Assembly: GCA_024229115.1 (NCBI GenBank)
Contig: JAAEST010000104.1
Coordinates: 124,001-188,000 of the forward strand
Reading direction: 5' to 3'
DNA: 64,000 nt
DNA from: Oligoflexia bacterium
Lineage (GTDB): Bacteria > Bdellovibrionota > Bacteriovoracia > Bacteriovoracales > Bacteriovoracaceae
Below the pieces are notes generated by a model, which saw only the letters and a program-made list of their open reading frames with translations, did no database searches and was not told the DNA's origin. A program made the position numbers and the translations under genes. Shown piece by piece: positions 52,658 through 62,326 of this stretch (position 1 is its first letter; each line of letters starts with the position of its first letter).

Positions 52658-52780
52658 AAAAAGATCCCTCTCTGCCCTCCACCTGGCTTCACCAGGCTCC
52701 AGTTGTTCGTGATCTTTTCACCTGGATAAGGGGACGGTCGCACTCTCGCCTTTGGCTTCGTGCTCTCTTGCCCCTTATCC
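52658..52780 (-). ncRNA. GC-rich structured RNA candidate
   Basis: Between the helicase stop and the PcfJ-like operon lies a noncoding block visibly richer in G and C than its surroundings. On the minus strand GGATAAGGGG (52780-52771) pairs perfectly with CCCCTTATCC (52733-52724). Inside it are GCAC/GTGC and GCC/GGC helices. Next, AAAAGATC (52718-52711) pairs with GATCTTTT (52666-52659), enclosing the hairpin CCTGG/CCAGG, and a T-run follows. It could be a stable small RNA, an operon-end processing structure, or a compound terminator. No known RNA family was recognised. Confidence 0.55.
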
Positions 52781-52824
52781 TTCCATAACGGGTACATGTT
52801 GGGGGGATTAGATATAGATTTCGG

Positions 52825-54471
52825 TTATTTGGCCTTTTGAAGCTTGATCTTTTGTCTTTTGAAGATCCTTTGAGACATTGAAGCTTCCTCTTCATAATAC
52901 TGGTGAAATATTCGAATCAATGTGTCACACCATTTTTTAGTTGTTGGATTTAGAGCATCATAAAAAGCGTATATTAGGAGATTTGGATTATCTCCAATTC
53001 TTATTCCTCTTCCAATCATTTGGAAAAAATCTCTTGATGCTTTTCTAGGGTCTGCAAGAAAGATAGTATCAATATTAATAGTATCAATACCTCTTTGAAG
53101 AGCACTCGTTGCAATGACTACAATAGGGCCATTTTCAAAAGATGCCTTATTTTCAATTTCTCTTCTTTCTTTAGGATTAAGGTTTCCATAGTATAAAAAA
53201 GGAGTGATTCCCTCTCTTTTAAATCGTGTCTCTAAGATCTCAGCGTGCATTAATTCCTGAACAAACACAATGCTTCTTCTTCCTTCATGGTAATGCTCCG
53301 TGATTTTATCTACTAGTTGTTGATTTCTTTGGGTATTTGCAACAATGCAGTGTTTTACAATATTATGAGGACCTTTTTCTTCTTTAATATAGATCTCTTT
53401 TCCTCTAATTTTTGGAGGCTTAGAAAGAATTGTTTCAAACTTTGGTTTTAAAATAACATTTTCTTCAATCCTTTCAACCACACTTCCATCGTGAAGAATA
53501 TTATTACCAACACTTGCTATAAGAAGTTCGTTTTCAAATTTATGTGTTCTCCAAAATGTTGCAGTCAATGTATATTGATAAATTGCATTTTCAAACTCAA
53601 CCAGGTTCTCTCTTATCGATTCACAACTAGCAACATCTCCTTCATCAATTATCACAAGTTCTCTTGTTTGCACAAAATCTAGAGGAAGAGAATCTAAACC
53701 TTGAAAACAAAGCACTACTACATCAGCGTAGCACTTTTTCACTTCCTCTTTATCTAGAGCTTTTCTGCATTTATATATTCTATTTCCAATTACTTCATGC
53801 CCTTTAGTAGCAAGATAATCTTCTTCTGGATCGCTCAGTCTTACCTTAACATCTTCATAGATATCTCTATCGTTACTCTTATAAGCTTTTTTGGCCTTTC
53901 TTTTGGCCTTAAGATTTATATATTCGCTATCTTTTTTTACTTCATTTGATACTCTAGATTTACCAAGTACTTCAACTAGTTCCCAATAAATTTTATCTCT
54001 AAGCGCCCTTGTAGGAACTATAATAAGAGTTTTAACTCTTCTAGTGAGAGTTAAATAATTAATGACATATCCCTTTCCACTTCCAGTAGGCTCAATAATG
54101 ATTCCTGTGTTATGTTTTTCACACTGCTCAATTACGTGCTTTTGCCAAGGTCTTGGTGGGTTAAATTCAGGAACTTTAAAGTTAAGATAAGGAGCGAGAT
54201 ACTCATCTCTTTCATCCGTTGCTTCAATTAAAAATTTGAAGTCTGACTTTTTTGATTTTAGGGTGGCTTCGATTTTTTCATTAAGCCAATTTAGGTAATT
54301 TGTAGGAAAAGATTTTTCTTTTTCATTATAAAGATTTATCGTCTCCTTGTAGACCTTCTTTTGTCCACTATAACGATAAACCTTTATTCTTAGAGCATCT
54401 TTTACTAATGACATCTCCTCCTTTGAGACTTCATTAATAAAACACTTCCTGTGATGAATTGTTATCTTCAT
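52825..54471 (-). CDS. SF2 DNA/RNA helicase, UvsW-like
   Basis: The 548-aa product has helicase motifs: [12 protein letters not shown] (about 127), Ia [16 protein letters not shown] (about 273), III TATFWR, and [10 protein letters not shown]. Motif I has Gly where Thr/Ser is usual after the Lys (GKG), which is odd but the Lys remains. The layout resembles T4 UvsW and T5-type recombination helicases that drive branch migration and fork regression. It overlaps recA by four bases, so it is cotranslated with it, like a phage recombination pair. Confidence 0.8.
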   Translation of the reverse strand: MKITIHHRKCFINEVSKEEMSLVKDALRIKVYRYSGQKKVYKETINLYNEKEKSFPTNYLNWLNEKIEATLKSKKSDFKFLIEATDERDEYLAPYLNFKVPEFNPPRPWQKHVIEQCEKHNTGIIIEPTGSGKGYVINYLTLTRRVKTLIIVPTRALRDKIYWELVEVLGKSRVSNEVKKDSEYINLKAKRKAKKAYKSNDRDIYEDVKVRLSDPEEDYLATKGHEVIGNRIYKCRKALDKEEVKKCYADVVVLCFQGLDSLPLDFVQTRELVIIDEGDVASCESIRENLVEFENAIYQYTLTATFWRTHKFENELLIASVGNNILHDGSVVERIEENVILKPKFETILSKPPKIRGKEIYIKEEKGPHNIVKHCIVANTQRNQQLVDKITEHYHEGRRSIVFVQELMHAEILETRFKREGITPFLYYGNLNPKERREIENKASFENGPIVVIATSALQRGIDTINIDTIFLADPRKASRDFFQMIGRGIRIGDNPNLLIYAFYDALNPTTKKWCDTLIRIFHQYYEEEASMSQRIFKRQKIKLQKAK

Positions 54472-55595
54472 GACATCGAGACGTTGACTTCCATTCCTTG
54501 ATCATCACTCTCATTATTGCTAGGTTCCATTTCTGGTTTAGATCCCCCCGAATCACCATTAATGGCCTCTAGAACTTCCTTGTAAAGTTTTTCTTTAATA
54601 TCGCTATTTTCACTGATTGTCTGCTTTGAATTCTCTCTTCCTTGCCCTAGCTTTGCTCCATCATAAGAAAACCACGCACCCGATTTATCAACAATTTTAT
54701 GAGCTACTGCCAAATCTAGAAGATCTCCAATTTTATCAAATCCTTCACCGAAAATAATGTCTCCTTCCCAAACTTTAAAAGGAGCAGCAATCTTGTTCTT
54801 AACAATTTTTATTCTTGTTTTATTGCCAATAACCTCATCGCCATTTTTTATTGAACCTACTCTTCTAATATCCATTCTTACAGAGCAGTAAAACTTTAGT
54901 GCATTTCCACCAGTAGTCGTTTCAGGATTTCCAAACATAACCCCAATTTTCATTCTTAATTGGTTAATAAAGATAACAGTACAATTTGTCTTACTAATTG
55001 TTCCTGTTAGTTTTCTAAGTGCTTGAGACATAAGTCTTGCCTGAAGACCCATATGACTTTGTCCCATATCACCTTCTAACTCAGCTCTCGGTGTAAGGGC
55101 AGCGACGGAGTCTATAATGACTAGGTCAACTGCTCCACTTCTAACAAGCATATCAGCTATTTCTAATGCTTGTTCTCCACTATCAGGTTGAGAGATTAAA
55201 AGGTTGGGAATATTCACGCCTAACTTAGTCGCATACTCTGTATCAAGAGCGTGTTCGGCATCGATAAAAGCGACCGTTTTACCTAATTTTTGAAATTCTG
55301 AAGCCACTTGAAGAGTAAGAGTTGTTTTCCCCGAAGATTCAGGGCCATAGATTTCTATCATTCTTCCAATAGGTGTTCCCTTCCCACCTAGGGCAAGATC
55401 AATCCCCATTACACCAGTAGTAACACAAGGAACAGTAATATCTCGATCCTTATCTAGCCTCATAATGGCGCCTTTTCCAAATTGTTTTTCAATAGTGCTT
55501 AAGGCCAAATCAAGGGCCTTCTCTTTGTTATTCTTTTCGCTACTAGTCTCACTCTTTTTAGTCTTACCCTTAGCTTTCTTTACATCAATGGCCAT
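54468..55595 (-). CDS. recA: Recombinase RecA
   Basis: The 375-aa product starts at ATG 55595, with TTTTGGAGACG before it; an upstream frame to 55631 includes promoter sequence. Walker A is GPESSGKT (84-91). '[16 protein letters not shown]' (L1 region) and '[20 protein letters not shown]' (L2) are intact, and the C-terminus is acidic. All features of an active bacterial RecA are present. Its promoter carries a GTATAC dyad shared with the exonuclease and kinase genes. Encoded with a UvsW-type helicase, it is probably the element's own copy besides a host one (inference). Confidence 0.95.
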   Translation of the reverse strand: MAIDVKKAKGKTKKSETSSEKNNKEKALDLALSTIEKQFGKGAIMRLDKDRDITVPCVTTGVMGIDLALGGKGTPIGRMIEIYGPESSGKTTLTLQVASEFQKLGKTVAFIDAEHALDTEYATKLGVNIPNLLISQPDSGEQALEIADMLVRSGAVDLVIIDSVAALTPRAELEGDMGQSHMGLQARLMSQALRKLTGTISKTNCTVIFINQLRMKIGVMFGNPETTTGGNALKFYCSVRMDIRRVGSIKNGDEVIGNKTRIKIVKNKIAAPFKVWEGDIIFGEGFDKIGDLLDLAVAHKIVDKSGAWFSYDGAKLGQGRENSKQTISENSDIKEKLYKEVLEAINGDSGGSKPEMEPSNNESDDQGMEVNVSMS

Positions 55596-55622
55596 ATCGT
55601 CTCCAAAATTGAGGTTTTTAAC

Positions 55623-55651
55623 AGTATACACTATTTAACAACACGCGTCAA
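55623..55651 (-). promoter_or_regulatory. recA promoter with SOS-like dyad
   Basis: Minus strand TTGACG, 17 bases, TATACT. The downstream half ATAGTGTATACTGTT recurs at 43446-43462 and 17273-17290. The spacer GTTGTTAAATA also occurs in the promoter at 25500. Confidence 0.75.
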
Positions 55652-55681
55652 CAAATGTAATAAAAATGCTCCTCTTTTCTA

Positions 55682-55691
55682 CTATTGAGTA
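55682..55691 (+). promoter_or_regulatory. CGATTGAG-type start element, copy 15 (variant)
   Basis: TTCTACTATTGAGTAAGGGG: the first base pair of the core differs (CTATTGAG), 11 bases before the ATG at 55703. Confidence 0.55.
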
Positions 55692-55702
55692 AGGGGAAGC
55701 AT

Positions 55703-56278
55703 ATGAAGCTGTTAGTGCTTATTTTTTCAATTCTAGGTCTAAATGAAACTCGATATGTAAGTATTGAAAATAAGAAAGTAATCAATGAGAAATGTTCTTT
55801 AGAGAGTAATCTTAACAACTACCTTGTTAATAAAGATCTTTATAAGACGTATCAATACATAAACTGGATAAAAATCGCTTCACTTCTTCACGAGGAAGAT
55901 CCAAAACTTATGCTCTCTATTGCTCTAACAGAGTCTTCTTTAAATCCTAAAGCAATAAGCTATCTTGGTGCTTCAGGGCTTTTCCAACTAATGCCAAGGA
56001 CAAAAGAATACTTATATAAGAAAAACTTATTCCTAAGTCCCTCTAAAAGCTCTGATGAGGAAATTTTCAAGAATATTTATTCGGGAATCAATTATTTTAA
56101 TGAACTTCACTCTCTTCTTGGAAATAAATCACTTAAAGGGTGGAGTTATCAAGAGACCAAAATCATGGCCTATAACATGGGCCCTACTTGGGTTAGAAAA
56201 ATACGACGAAATAATCGCTATATAAAAAACCATAACTACGTCTCAAAAGTGAATAGTCACTTTAAAAAACTTAGGTGA
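55703..56278 (+). CDS. Lytic transglycosylase (SLT/lysozyme-like)
   Basis: The ATG at 55703 follows GGGGAAG. The 191-aa product has a weak signal-like N-terminus (MKLLVLIFSILGL). The catalytic Glu is E77 in SIALTESSLNP, followed by 'YLGASGLFQLMP' and 'MAYNMGP', the SLT motifs I-III. It cleaves peptidoglycan glycan strands. Near a subtilase, it may serve cell-wall passage for conjugation or entry, or predation (inference). Confidence 0.85.
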   Translation: MKLLVLIFSILGLNETRYVSIENKKVINEKCSLESNLNNYLVNKDLYKTYQYINWIKIASLLHEEDPKLMLSIALTESSLNPKAISYLGASGLFQLMPRTKEYLYKKNLFLSPSKSSDEEIFKNIYSGINYFNELHSLLGNKSLKGWSYQETKIMAYNMGPTWVRKIRRNNRYIKNHNYVSKVNSHFKKLR

Positions 56279-56282
56279 GCTC

Positions 56283-57176
56283 ATGAAAAAAGCAATAGTC
56301 ATCTTTATTTCAATATTTTGTAGTGCTGTTAGTGCCCTTGAGATTGAGTGTGATATGAAATCTCGCTATGAAAATGTATACAAATACAAGTACCCCAAGC
56401 ACTTAAAGCTAAAACCTATAAAGGTTGCAGTTATCGATACCTACTTTAATCACTCTGTGTGCGATAAATCGATAAAGAATATAAGTCTTTATAGTGGCGA
56501 AAAAAAGATTCAAGTTAATAGTGAAAATCTTGATAAATTAAAATATCACGGTACAAATGTGGTATCGATAATTAAGGCCATTAATCCAAAAGCTAGAATT
56601 ACCCTATATCAAACACATTTTCTCTCAAGTTATAATCTCGCATTTCTTATTAAAAAGGCCGTAGATGACGGAGCGAATATAATCAATTACTCAATCACTG
56701 GAGGTGAGTATATGGCCATGGAAAAAAAGGCCATTGAGTATGCGATTAAAAAGAATGTTCTAGTTATCGGAAGTGCGGGCAACGAAGGAGTAAATGTAGA
56801 AAAGTCTCCAATCTTTCCAGGATCATACAAATTAGATGGAATGATTTCCGTAACAGGACATGAGGGCACCTATAACTATTCAGACAAGGTAATCGATTTT
56901 GCGCTTCCATCTAAATATATACCTATTCCTTCTTATAGTGATCAGTTCTTTTTAACTGGTAGCGGGACAAGCTATGCGAGTGCAGTGCTAAGTGGGTTAT
57001 CTTCTATTCTTTTAGGAGCAAAAAACTTTAAAACACCTCTTCTTCTTAAGGAGTACTTAAAAACCTTTGCCAGGTATCAAATGAGTAAACCCTTATCAAG
57101 ATTTGGCACAATTGATCCTTTTAAAATTATTAATGAATTAAACGAAAAAAGAAAATTAGCAAGTTCTCAAAATTGA
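56283..57176 (+). CDS. Subtilisin-like serine protease (S8)
   Basis: The 297-aa product has a signal peptide (MKKAIVIFISIFCSAVSA). The triad is intact: D52 in VAVIDTYF, H89 in YHGTNVVSI, S230 in GSGTSYASAVLSG, with oxyanion N167 in SAGNEG. There is no long propeptide, and it is shorter than typical S8 enzymes. Exported; the substrate is unknown. It follows the transglycosylase by four bases, so both form an exported lytic pair. Confidence 0.9.
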   Translation: MKKAIVIFISIFCSAVSALEIECDMKSRYENVYKYKYPKHLKLKPIKVAVIDTYFNHSVCDKSIKNISLYSGEKKIQVNSENLDKLKYHGTNVVSIIKAINPKARITLYQTHFLSSYNLAFLIKKAVDDGANIINYSITGGEYMAMEKKAIEYAIKKNVLVIGSAGNEGVNVEKSPIFPGSYKLDGMISVTGHEGTYNYSDKVIDFALPSKYIPIPSYSDQFFLTGSGTSYASAVLSGLSSILLGAKNFKTPLLLKEYLKTFARYQMSKPLSRFGTIDPFKIINELNEKRKLASSQN

Positions 57177-57197
57177 GAACTTTAACAAAGGAATGTT

Positions 57198-57620
57198 ATG
57201 GCAACACAAGAGAATAAAAAATTAAAAGATCTGTTAGCGGAAGCTTGTTATTTGATCTCTGTTCCAATGTTAATTGTATTAGTACTTTTTGCCGTATTTT
57301 CACCTACGGTCTACGACTGTTCTGAGGTTAAATCTGAAGTCTTATCACAAAGTCTAAAAACTTGCTTCGAGAAAGAATCTTATGCACAAAAGATGGATTT
57401 GGAAGTGAGTAAATTAGAAGAAGAAATGAAATATAAAGAAGAAGTCGAGCTACATAAGACTTGTCGGGTAGCACTTGAAAAAGGAATTAAAGAGTGTAGT
57501 GATTTTTTTGATAAGTCATCGTTTAAATCGGAAATAAGCAATCAGAGTTCTTGTAGCGAAGAAGTAAAGAAGGCCTTATGTGAACCGAAGATGTTTTTAT
57601 GGAAGTTGTGGTATTTCTGA
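57198..57620 (+). CDS. Membrane protein with coiled coil
   Basis: The 140-aa product has one membrane helix (VPMLIVLVLFAVFSP, about residues 23-37), then an acidic coiled coil with seven Cys (for example TCFEKES, CRVALEK). It is probably a periplasmic domain with disulphides. It shares the operon with the transglycosylase and protease, so it may be a spanin-like or accessory factor (inference). No family. Confidence 0.55.
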   Translation: MATQENKKLKDLLAEACYLISVPMLIVLVLFAVFSPTVYDCSEVKSEVLSQSLKTCFEKESYAQKMDLEVSKLEEEMKYKEEVELHKTCRVALEKGIKECSDFFDKSSFKSEISNQSSCSEEVKKALCEPKMFLWKLWYF

Positions 57621-57654
57621 TGCCTCAAGCACTTGGACATTTTAAAATAAATTA

Positions 57655-57873
57655 TTACTTAAAATATCCGATTTCATGTCCATTTGCGAGATCGTGTAAA
57701 GTCTTGCTGGCTGTATTAATAACTAAGGTTAAGCAACAAGTTGTATCATCTTTAAATACATAAATATACCTCCCATCTACAAGGTATCGATGTTCCATTA
57801 TCTCTTCTTCACAATTATTTTGAGTAAAGCCTGGATAGTTTATGACTATTGATGATATTTTAATCTCATTCAT
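57655..57873 (-). CDS. Small unknown protein
   Basis: I used the ATG at 57873, overlapping the previous stop (ATGAATGA). The 72-aa product is beta-rich (RYLVDGRYIYVFKDDTTCCL). It is last gene of the dut-containing minus-strand run. No motif. Confidence 0.5.
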   Translation of the reverse strand: MNEIKISSIVINYPGFTQNNCEEEIMEHRYLVDGRYIYVFKDDTTCCLTLVINTASKTLHDLANGHEIGYFK

Positions 57874-58402
57874 AGCACTCTTCGGCCTCATACATTTCGC
57901 TATATTTCCTAAGCTCTCCATCCTTTTCCCTAAGTCTTTTTTCATATCGTTTCACCTCATTTTTCACTCTTTCAATAGAGTCTTTGGTGATTTCGATGCT
58001 AGATCTACAATCTCTAATAGCCTTTAGTAGTGCTTCTTGTTTATTTGAAAACAACATTCCTTCATATATAAGTTTTCCATCAGTCGTAACTTCTGGGAAT
58101 TCGTTGCTAGGAGCTTTCTTTTCTAATATTTCACCTTTTTCGCATGTATAGAATGTTTTTAAATTTTCAAAAACATCTTCTTTTTTAATTAAATCAAGCA
58201 ATTTATCTGTACTAGCTTTTAATATACTCGGATAGTACTCGGAAAGAAAATCACTCCAATGAGATTCATATGCTATTTTTCCAGTTTTAGTGCAGATCTT
58301 TACGAGATCAGTAACAAACGGTGAGCCGATACATAAATTATCTTCTCTTATATGAACGATATGATTTATACCAAAATATTCTTTAAAGGACTTCCATCCC
58401 AT
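57866..58402 (-). CDS. Unknown protein with C-terminal coiled coil
   Basis: The 178-aa product has a compact N-terminal part and a helical tail from about residue 130 (KDSIERVKNEVKRYEKRLRE). It starts at the last base of the dUTPase gene. No known domain; phage-like context. Confidence 0.55.
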   Translation of the reverse strand: MGWKSFKEYFGINHIVHIREDNLCIGSPFVTDLVKICTKTGKIAYESHWSDFLSEYYPSILKASTDKLLDLIKKEDVFENLKTFYTCEKGEILEKKAPSNEFPEVTTDGKLIYEGMLFSNKQEALLKAIRDCRSSIEITKDSIERVKNEVKRYEKRLREKDGELRKYSEMYEAEECYE

Positions 58403-59073
58403 TACTTCACTCCCGTTGATCCAAATCCGCCTTCTCCTCGATCAGTCTTTGAAAGCTCCTCCGAGACTTCTCTAAATTGTGCCTGAGGAACTTTTACAAG
58501 TACCAACTGAGCTATTCGATCTCCATGCTCTATAACAATACTCTCCCCTCCAATATTTTCTAGGATCACCTTTATCTCGCCTCTATAGTCAGAATCAATT
58601 GTGCCAGGTGAATTAGGGATTCTTAGTTTCGTTTTTAAGCTCATGCCAGATCTAGGCCTTACCTGGATCTCATAACCTTTAGGAATGGCCATACATAGTC
58701 CTGTAGGGATTGTAATACACTCGTTAGGAATGAGTCTTAATCCAGATTTTCTATCTTCGTTATGAAGAGAAGCTTTTAGGTCACATCCAGCACTTCCATT
58801 TGTTTCATAGCTTGGAAGTTCAAAACTTTCATCGAAATGATCTAGCTTTTTAATTTCAACTAGAACTCCACTACTTTTCTCAAGCTCTTTGTCTTTTGCA
58901 CATAATTTAAATGGATTCATGCCAAGTATCTCTCTAGATTCATTTATTTTCCTAAAGAGGTGTGGGTAGTAATCTCCTTCATCTAAATAAGAAAAGAATA
59001 TCCTCTCGGATTCATCTAGAAGAGCTGTTAAAGCTTTTTTGTAATCTTCACTAGAAGGATGATGTTTGTTCAT
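58402..59073 (-). CDS. dut: dUTPase (trimeric) with N-terminal extension
   Basis: All five motifs are present: GSAGCDLKA, PRSGMSLK, SPGTIDSDYRGEI, GDRIAQLVL, and RGEGGFGSTG. It converts dUTP to dUMP and pyrophosphate, keeping uracil out of DNA and feeding dTMP synthesis. The usual enzyme is about 150 aa; here about 70 extra residues precede it (SSEDYKKALTALLDESERI), probably a helical partner-binding domain. It overlaps the upstream gene by 23 bases and belongs with nrdA/nrdB in nucleotide supply. Confidence 0.95.
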   Translation of the reverse strand: MNKHHPSSEDYKKALTALLDESERIFFSYLDEGDYYPHLFRKINESREILGMNPFKLCAKDKELEKSSGVLVEIKKLDHFDESFELPSYETNGSAGCDLKASLHNEDRKSGLRLIPNECITIPTGLCMAIPKGYEIQVRPRSGMSLKTKLRIPNSPGTIDSDYRGEIKVILENIGGESIVIEHGDRIAQLVLVKVPQAQFREVSEELSKTDRGEGGFGSTGVK

Positions 59074-59326
59074 AATACATTTCCTTTTGCTTATTCATTT
59101 CTTCGTTAAACTCTTCGATAGAAATTCTTTCTATCAGGCACCCAAAAAGTGGTGATTTTCTGTTTAAGTGCCCGTTTGCCTTTCTGTAAATTTTTAAGTG
59201 TCTATCAAGGGCATTACAAGATTCGAAGACAAGTCCATTCCAACGGATGGGCTTCATTTTCTTTTTCCAACGATTCCCTTTATGAAAATCATTTTTAATC
59301 AAATTTTCGAGGTACTCATTACTCAA
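59051..59326 (-). CDS. Small basic protein of the dut operon
   Basis: I favour the TTG at 59326, which has GGAGAG upstream and overlaps the preceding zinc-finger stop. A GTG at 59377 would lie deep in that neighbour. The 92-aa product is basic, with 'KPIRWNGLVFESCNALDRHL' and 'YRKANGHLNRKSPLFG'. This resembles the small DNA-binding modules found beside homing nucleases, but no nuclease motif is present. Confidence 0.5.
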   Translation of the reverse strand: MSNEYLENLIKNDFHKGNRWKKKMKPIRWNGLVFESCNALDRHLKIYRKANGHLNRKSPLFGCLIERISIEEFNEEMNKQKEMYYEQTSSF

Positions 59327-59456
59327 CCCTTGCTCTCCTCTTGTCTTCAAGCCTTTTATTGCATTCTTCACACACATCTACTTCGTCACAGTCATTTAAG
59401 GCCCATGTCTCAATAAGAGTTTCAACACTTTTGTTACAGATTTCGCATTTTTTCAT
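59319..59456 (-). CDS. Small zinc-finger protein (45 aa)
   Basis: It starts MKKCEICNKSVETL. CEIC and CEEC knuckles about 22 residues apart make a zinc-binding miniprotein. It is 24 bases after nrdA and overlaps the next TTG start. Confidence 0.6.
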   Translation of the reverse strand: MKKCEICNKSVETLIETWALNDCDEVDVCEECNKRLEDKRRARVE

Positions 59457-59480
59457 TTTCTATCCTTAGTACTTAGACTT

Positions 59481-61826
59481 CTATGATCCACACATTACAC
59501 AATCGTCTTTGTTTTCTAGTGAACAGATCATCGCTTCTTTTGTATTTGCTTTATTATCTTTCACTGTAAACTGAACAGCGTTAACCGCAGATCTTGTTCT
59601 AAGATAGTACATTCCTGTTTTAAGTCCCGCTTTCCAAGCATACATGTGCATTGAGGAGAGTTTCCCAATGTTAGGTGACTCCATGTGAATGTTTAAGGAC
59701 TGACCTTGATCAATATACGGTCCTCTTCCTGCCGACATATCAATGACTCTTTTTTGTTTAATCTCCCAGACAGTTTTGTAGAGGTCTTTTAGCTCATTTG
59801 GGATCTCTTCGATATTTTGAACACTCCCATTGTGTGAAATAATTGTGTTAATCATCTCATTAGTCCAAAGGCCAAGTTTTTCAAGATCTTCTACTAGCCA
59901 TTTGTTTACCAGAGCAAACTCTCCAGAAAGTACCCTTCTTACATAAATATTTGATGTAATTGGTTCGAAGCACTCATTGTTTCCTAATATCTGAGAAGTT
60001 GAAGCAGTCGGCATAGGTGCTACTAGTAAGGAGTTTCTTAAACCATGACTCGCAATGTTTTCCTTTAACTCTTGCCAGTTCCAATGCTTGCCACTTGGTC
60101 TAATTCCCCAAAGGTCAAACTGAAGAAGCCCTTCGGAAGCAGGAGAGCCTTTATAGGTTTTATAAACTCCACTCTTTTTGGCCAAATCGTTTGAAGCACT
60201 AAGAGCAGCGAAATAGATAGTTTCAAAGATTTGATTATTTAATTCTAGTGCCTCTTCACTTTCAAAAGGTAGCTTCATCGCAAAGAATGTATCCGCAAGC
60301 CCCTGAACACCAAGGCCAATAGGTCTGTGTCTCATATTTGAATTTTTTGCTTCTGGCAGTGGGTAGAAATTTATATCGATAATTTTATTTAAATTGAGAG
60401 TCATTCTATAGACGACTTTATAGAGCTCTTTGTGATCATATTCCTTTTTACCTTTAACTTCTTTGACAAAGCGATTTAGGGCCACAGACGCAAGATTACA
60501 CACGGCAACTTCATCACTAGAGGTATATTCCATTATTTCGGTACAAAGATTAGATGATTTGATTGTCCCAAGGTTTTTTTGATTAGACTTCTCATTCACA
60601 CTATCTTTATAAAGCATATAGGGTGAGCCTGTTTCGATTTGGGACTCTAGAATATGCATCCATAGATCTTGGGCCTTAACTGTCTTTCTACCCTTACCTT
60701 CCTTTTCATACTTCTCATAAAGCTTTTCAAATTCTTCTCCATAAACGTCACTAAGACCAGGACACTCATTAGGACACATTAAAGTCCATTCCTCACCCTT
60801 TTCAACTCTTTTCATAAAAAGATCAGGAATCCAAAGAGCATAGAATAAGTCTCTTGCTCTTTGTTCTTCAGCTCCCGTATTCTTTTTCATATCAAGAAAA
60901 TCGTGTACATCAGCGTGCCATGGTTCTAGATAAACTGCGAACGCCCCTTTTCTCTTTCCTCCACCTTGATCAACATATCTCGCAGTATCGTTGAATACTT
61001 TAAGCATTGGGACAATTCCATTTGAGGTCCCATTTGTTCCCCTAATAAATGAACCTTTTGCTCTAATATTATGAATTGATAATCCGATACCTCCTGCACT
61101 TTGAGAAATAAGGGCTGTGTTTTTTAAAGTGTCATAGATTCCATCGATCGAATCATCTTTCATCGTTAGAAGAAAGCAACTAGATAACTGAGGTCTATTG
61201 GTTCCAGAATTGAAAAGAGTTGGCGAAGCATGAGTAAACATTTTTTTACTCATAAGTTCGTAAGTTTCAAGAGCACTTTCTAGATCATCTAAATGAATTC
61301 CAAGAGATACCCTAAGAAGCATTTGACTTGGTCTTTCTACAATTTTTCCATCCATTTTTAAAAGATAAGATCTCTCAAGAGTCTTAACGGCAAAGTAGTC
61401 ATAGTGAAAGTCTCTTTTATCAACAATCGCCTTATCGAGAACCTCTGCATTACTCATAACAGTTTCATATAGCTTTTTTGAAACTAGTGGCGACTTCTTA
61501 CCAGTTTCCTTATTTACATACTCATACATCATTTTAATATTTTCGCTAAAACATCCCTTTGTTTCTTTATGAAGATTACTCATAGCAATCCTTCCTGCTA
61601 GTTTTGAATAATCAGGATGCTTAGTGGCCATATAAGCAGTAGTCTCAGCAGTTAGGTTGTCAATTTCTCTAGTTGTAATACCATCATAGATTCCCTCTAC
61701 TACCTTTTGAGTAATTAATGTTGGATCAAGAGTTGGAGAAAGTTTTTTCGTTAAGGGCTCGATATTTCTTGAAATTTTATCAAATTTCATCGGTTCTTTA
61801 TCTCCAGATCTAGTGATTACATACAT
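59481..61826 (-). CDS. nrdA: Class I ribonucleotide reductase, large subunit
   Basis: The 781-aa product has an N-terminal ATP-cone (residues 1-90) and then the catalytic barrel: '[15 protein letters not shown]' with the first redox Cys, 'NLCTEI' and 'VCNLAS' with the active-site and second redox Cys, and '[12 protein letters not shown]'. The C-terminal CVMCGS is the shuttle Cys pair. It reduces ribonucleoside diphosphates and needs NrdB, whose end is visible at the right edge. The ATP-cone implies dATP control. Operon order nrdB ... nrdA with four genes between is unusual. Confidence 0.95.
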   Translation of the reverse strand: MYVITRSGDKEPMKFDKISRNIEPLTKKLSPTLDPTLITQKVVEGIYDGITTREIDNLTAETTAYMATKHPDYSKLAGRIAMSNLHKETKGCFSENIKMMYEYVNKETGKKSPLVSKKLYETVMSNAEVLDKAIVDKRDFHYDYFAVKTLERSYLLKMDGKIVERPSQMLLRVSLGIHLDDLESALETYELMSKKMFTHASPTLFNSGTNRPQLSSCFLLTMKDDSIDGIYDTLKNTALISQSAGGIGLSIHNIRAKGSFIRGTNGTSNGIVPMLKVFNDTARYVDQGGGKRKGAFAVYLEPWHADVHDFLDMKKNTGAEEQRARDLFYALWIPDLFMKRVEKGEEWTLMCPNECPGLSDVYGEEFEKLYEKYEKEGKGRKTVKAQDLWMHILESQIETGSPYMLYKDSVNEKSNQKNLGTIKSSNLCTEIMEYTSSDEVAVCNLASVALNRFVKEVKGKKEYDHKELYKVVYRMTLNLNKIIDINFYPLPEAKNSNMRHRPIGLGVQGLADTFFAMKLPFESEEALELNNQIFETIYFAALSASNDLAKKSGVYKTYKGSPASEGLLQFDLWGIRPSGKHWNWQELKENIASHGLRNSLLVAPMPTASTSQILGNNECFEPITSNIYVRRVLSGEFALVNKWLVEDLEKLGLWTNEMINTIISHNGSVQNIEEIPNELKDLYKTVWEIKQKRVIDMSAGRGPYIDQGQSLNIHMESPNIGKLSSMHMYAWKAGLKTGMYYLRTRSAVNAVQFTVKDNKANTKEAMICSLENKDDCVMCGS

Positions 61827-61828
61827 AC

Positions 61829-62326
61829 TTATGCTCCTTTTTCTTGTTTTAAATTAATATATTTATATGTGTGTCCTATTAGCGAAATTGATCCAATAAC
61901 AATAGCTAGTGGAGTATTCGATAAAATCCCAAATAATAAATGTAATGCCCCTGAAATTAGAGTCATCTTTCTATACTCAATCTCATTTTTTCTCTTGCCG
62001 ATAATAGCGACTATTCCTGAGGCCAACGATATAACTTCAACTACTTTTGAAATCCCTAGGAATGAAGTGAGTATAGAGATAGGAATAAGTAGGTAGTAAA
62101 ACTTTTCAAATTTTTTAAAAGACGGCCTATGATCAAATATGGTGTAAAAGTTCGCAGAAATTGAGATTAAAAGTGTGGCCGATACAATATACATGTCATT
62201 TATAATAAAAAATGTTAAATAAGATAATTGACTAACAAGAGAGATTGTTAAGTGCTCTTTTTTGTTTCTGCCAACAAATCTTGCACAAAATAAAGTTATG
62301 ACTATGTACTCAAAAGTACTAAACAT
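61829..62326 (-). CDS. YgjV-like inner-membrane protein
   Basis: The 166-aa product has about six membrane helices, with features such as '[15 protein letters not shown]' at the C-terminus and '[13 protein letters not shown]' near the start, like the YgjV (Imp-YgjV) family of unknown function. I used the ATG at 62326. It lies between a Fis-type regulator and nrdA, an odd place for a membrane protein. Confidence 0.6.
   Translation of the reverse strand: MFSTFEYIVITLFCARFVGRNKKEHLTISLVSQLSYLTFFIINDMYIVSATLLISISANFYTIFDHRPSFKKFEKFYYLLIPISILTSFLGISKVVEVISLASGIVAIIGKRKNEIEYRKMTLISGALHLLFGILSNTPLAIVIGSISLIGHTYKYINLKQEKGA

Noticed and set aside
52689-52895. Frames running through the GC-rich structured block
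   Set aside because: Arg/Pro/Gly-rich composition is an artefact of GC-rich hairpins; no ribosome site, and the block folds as RNA.
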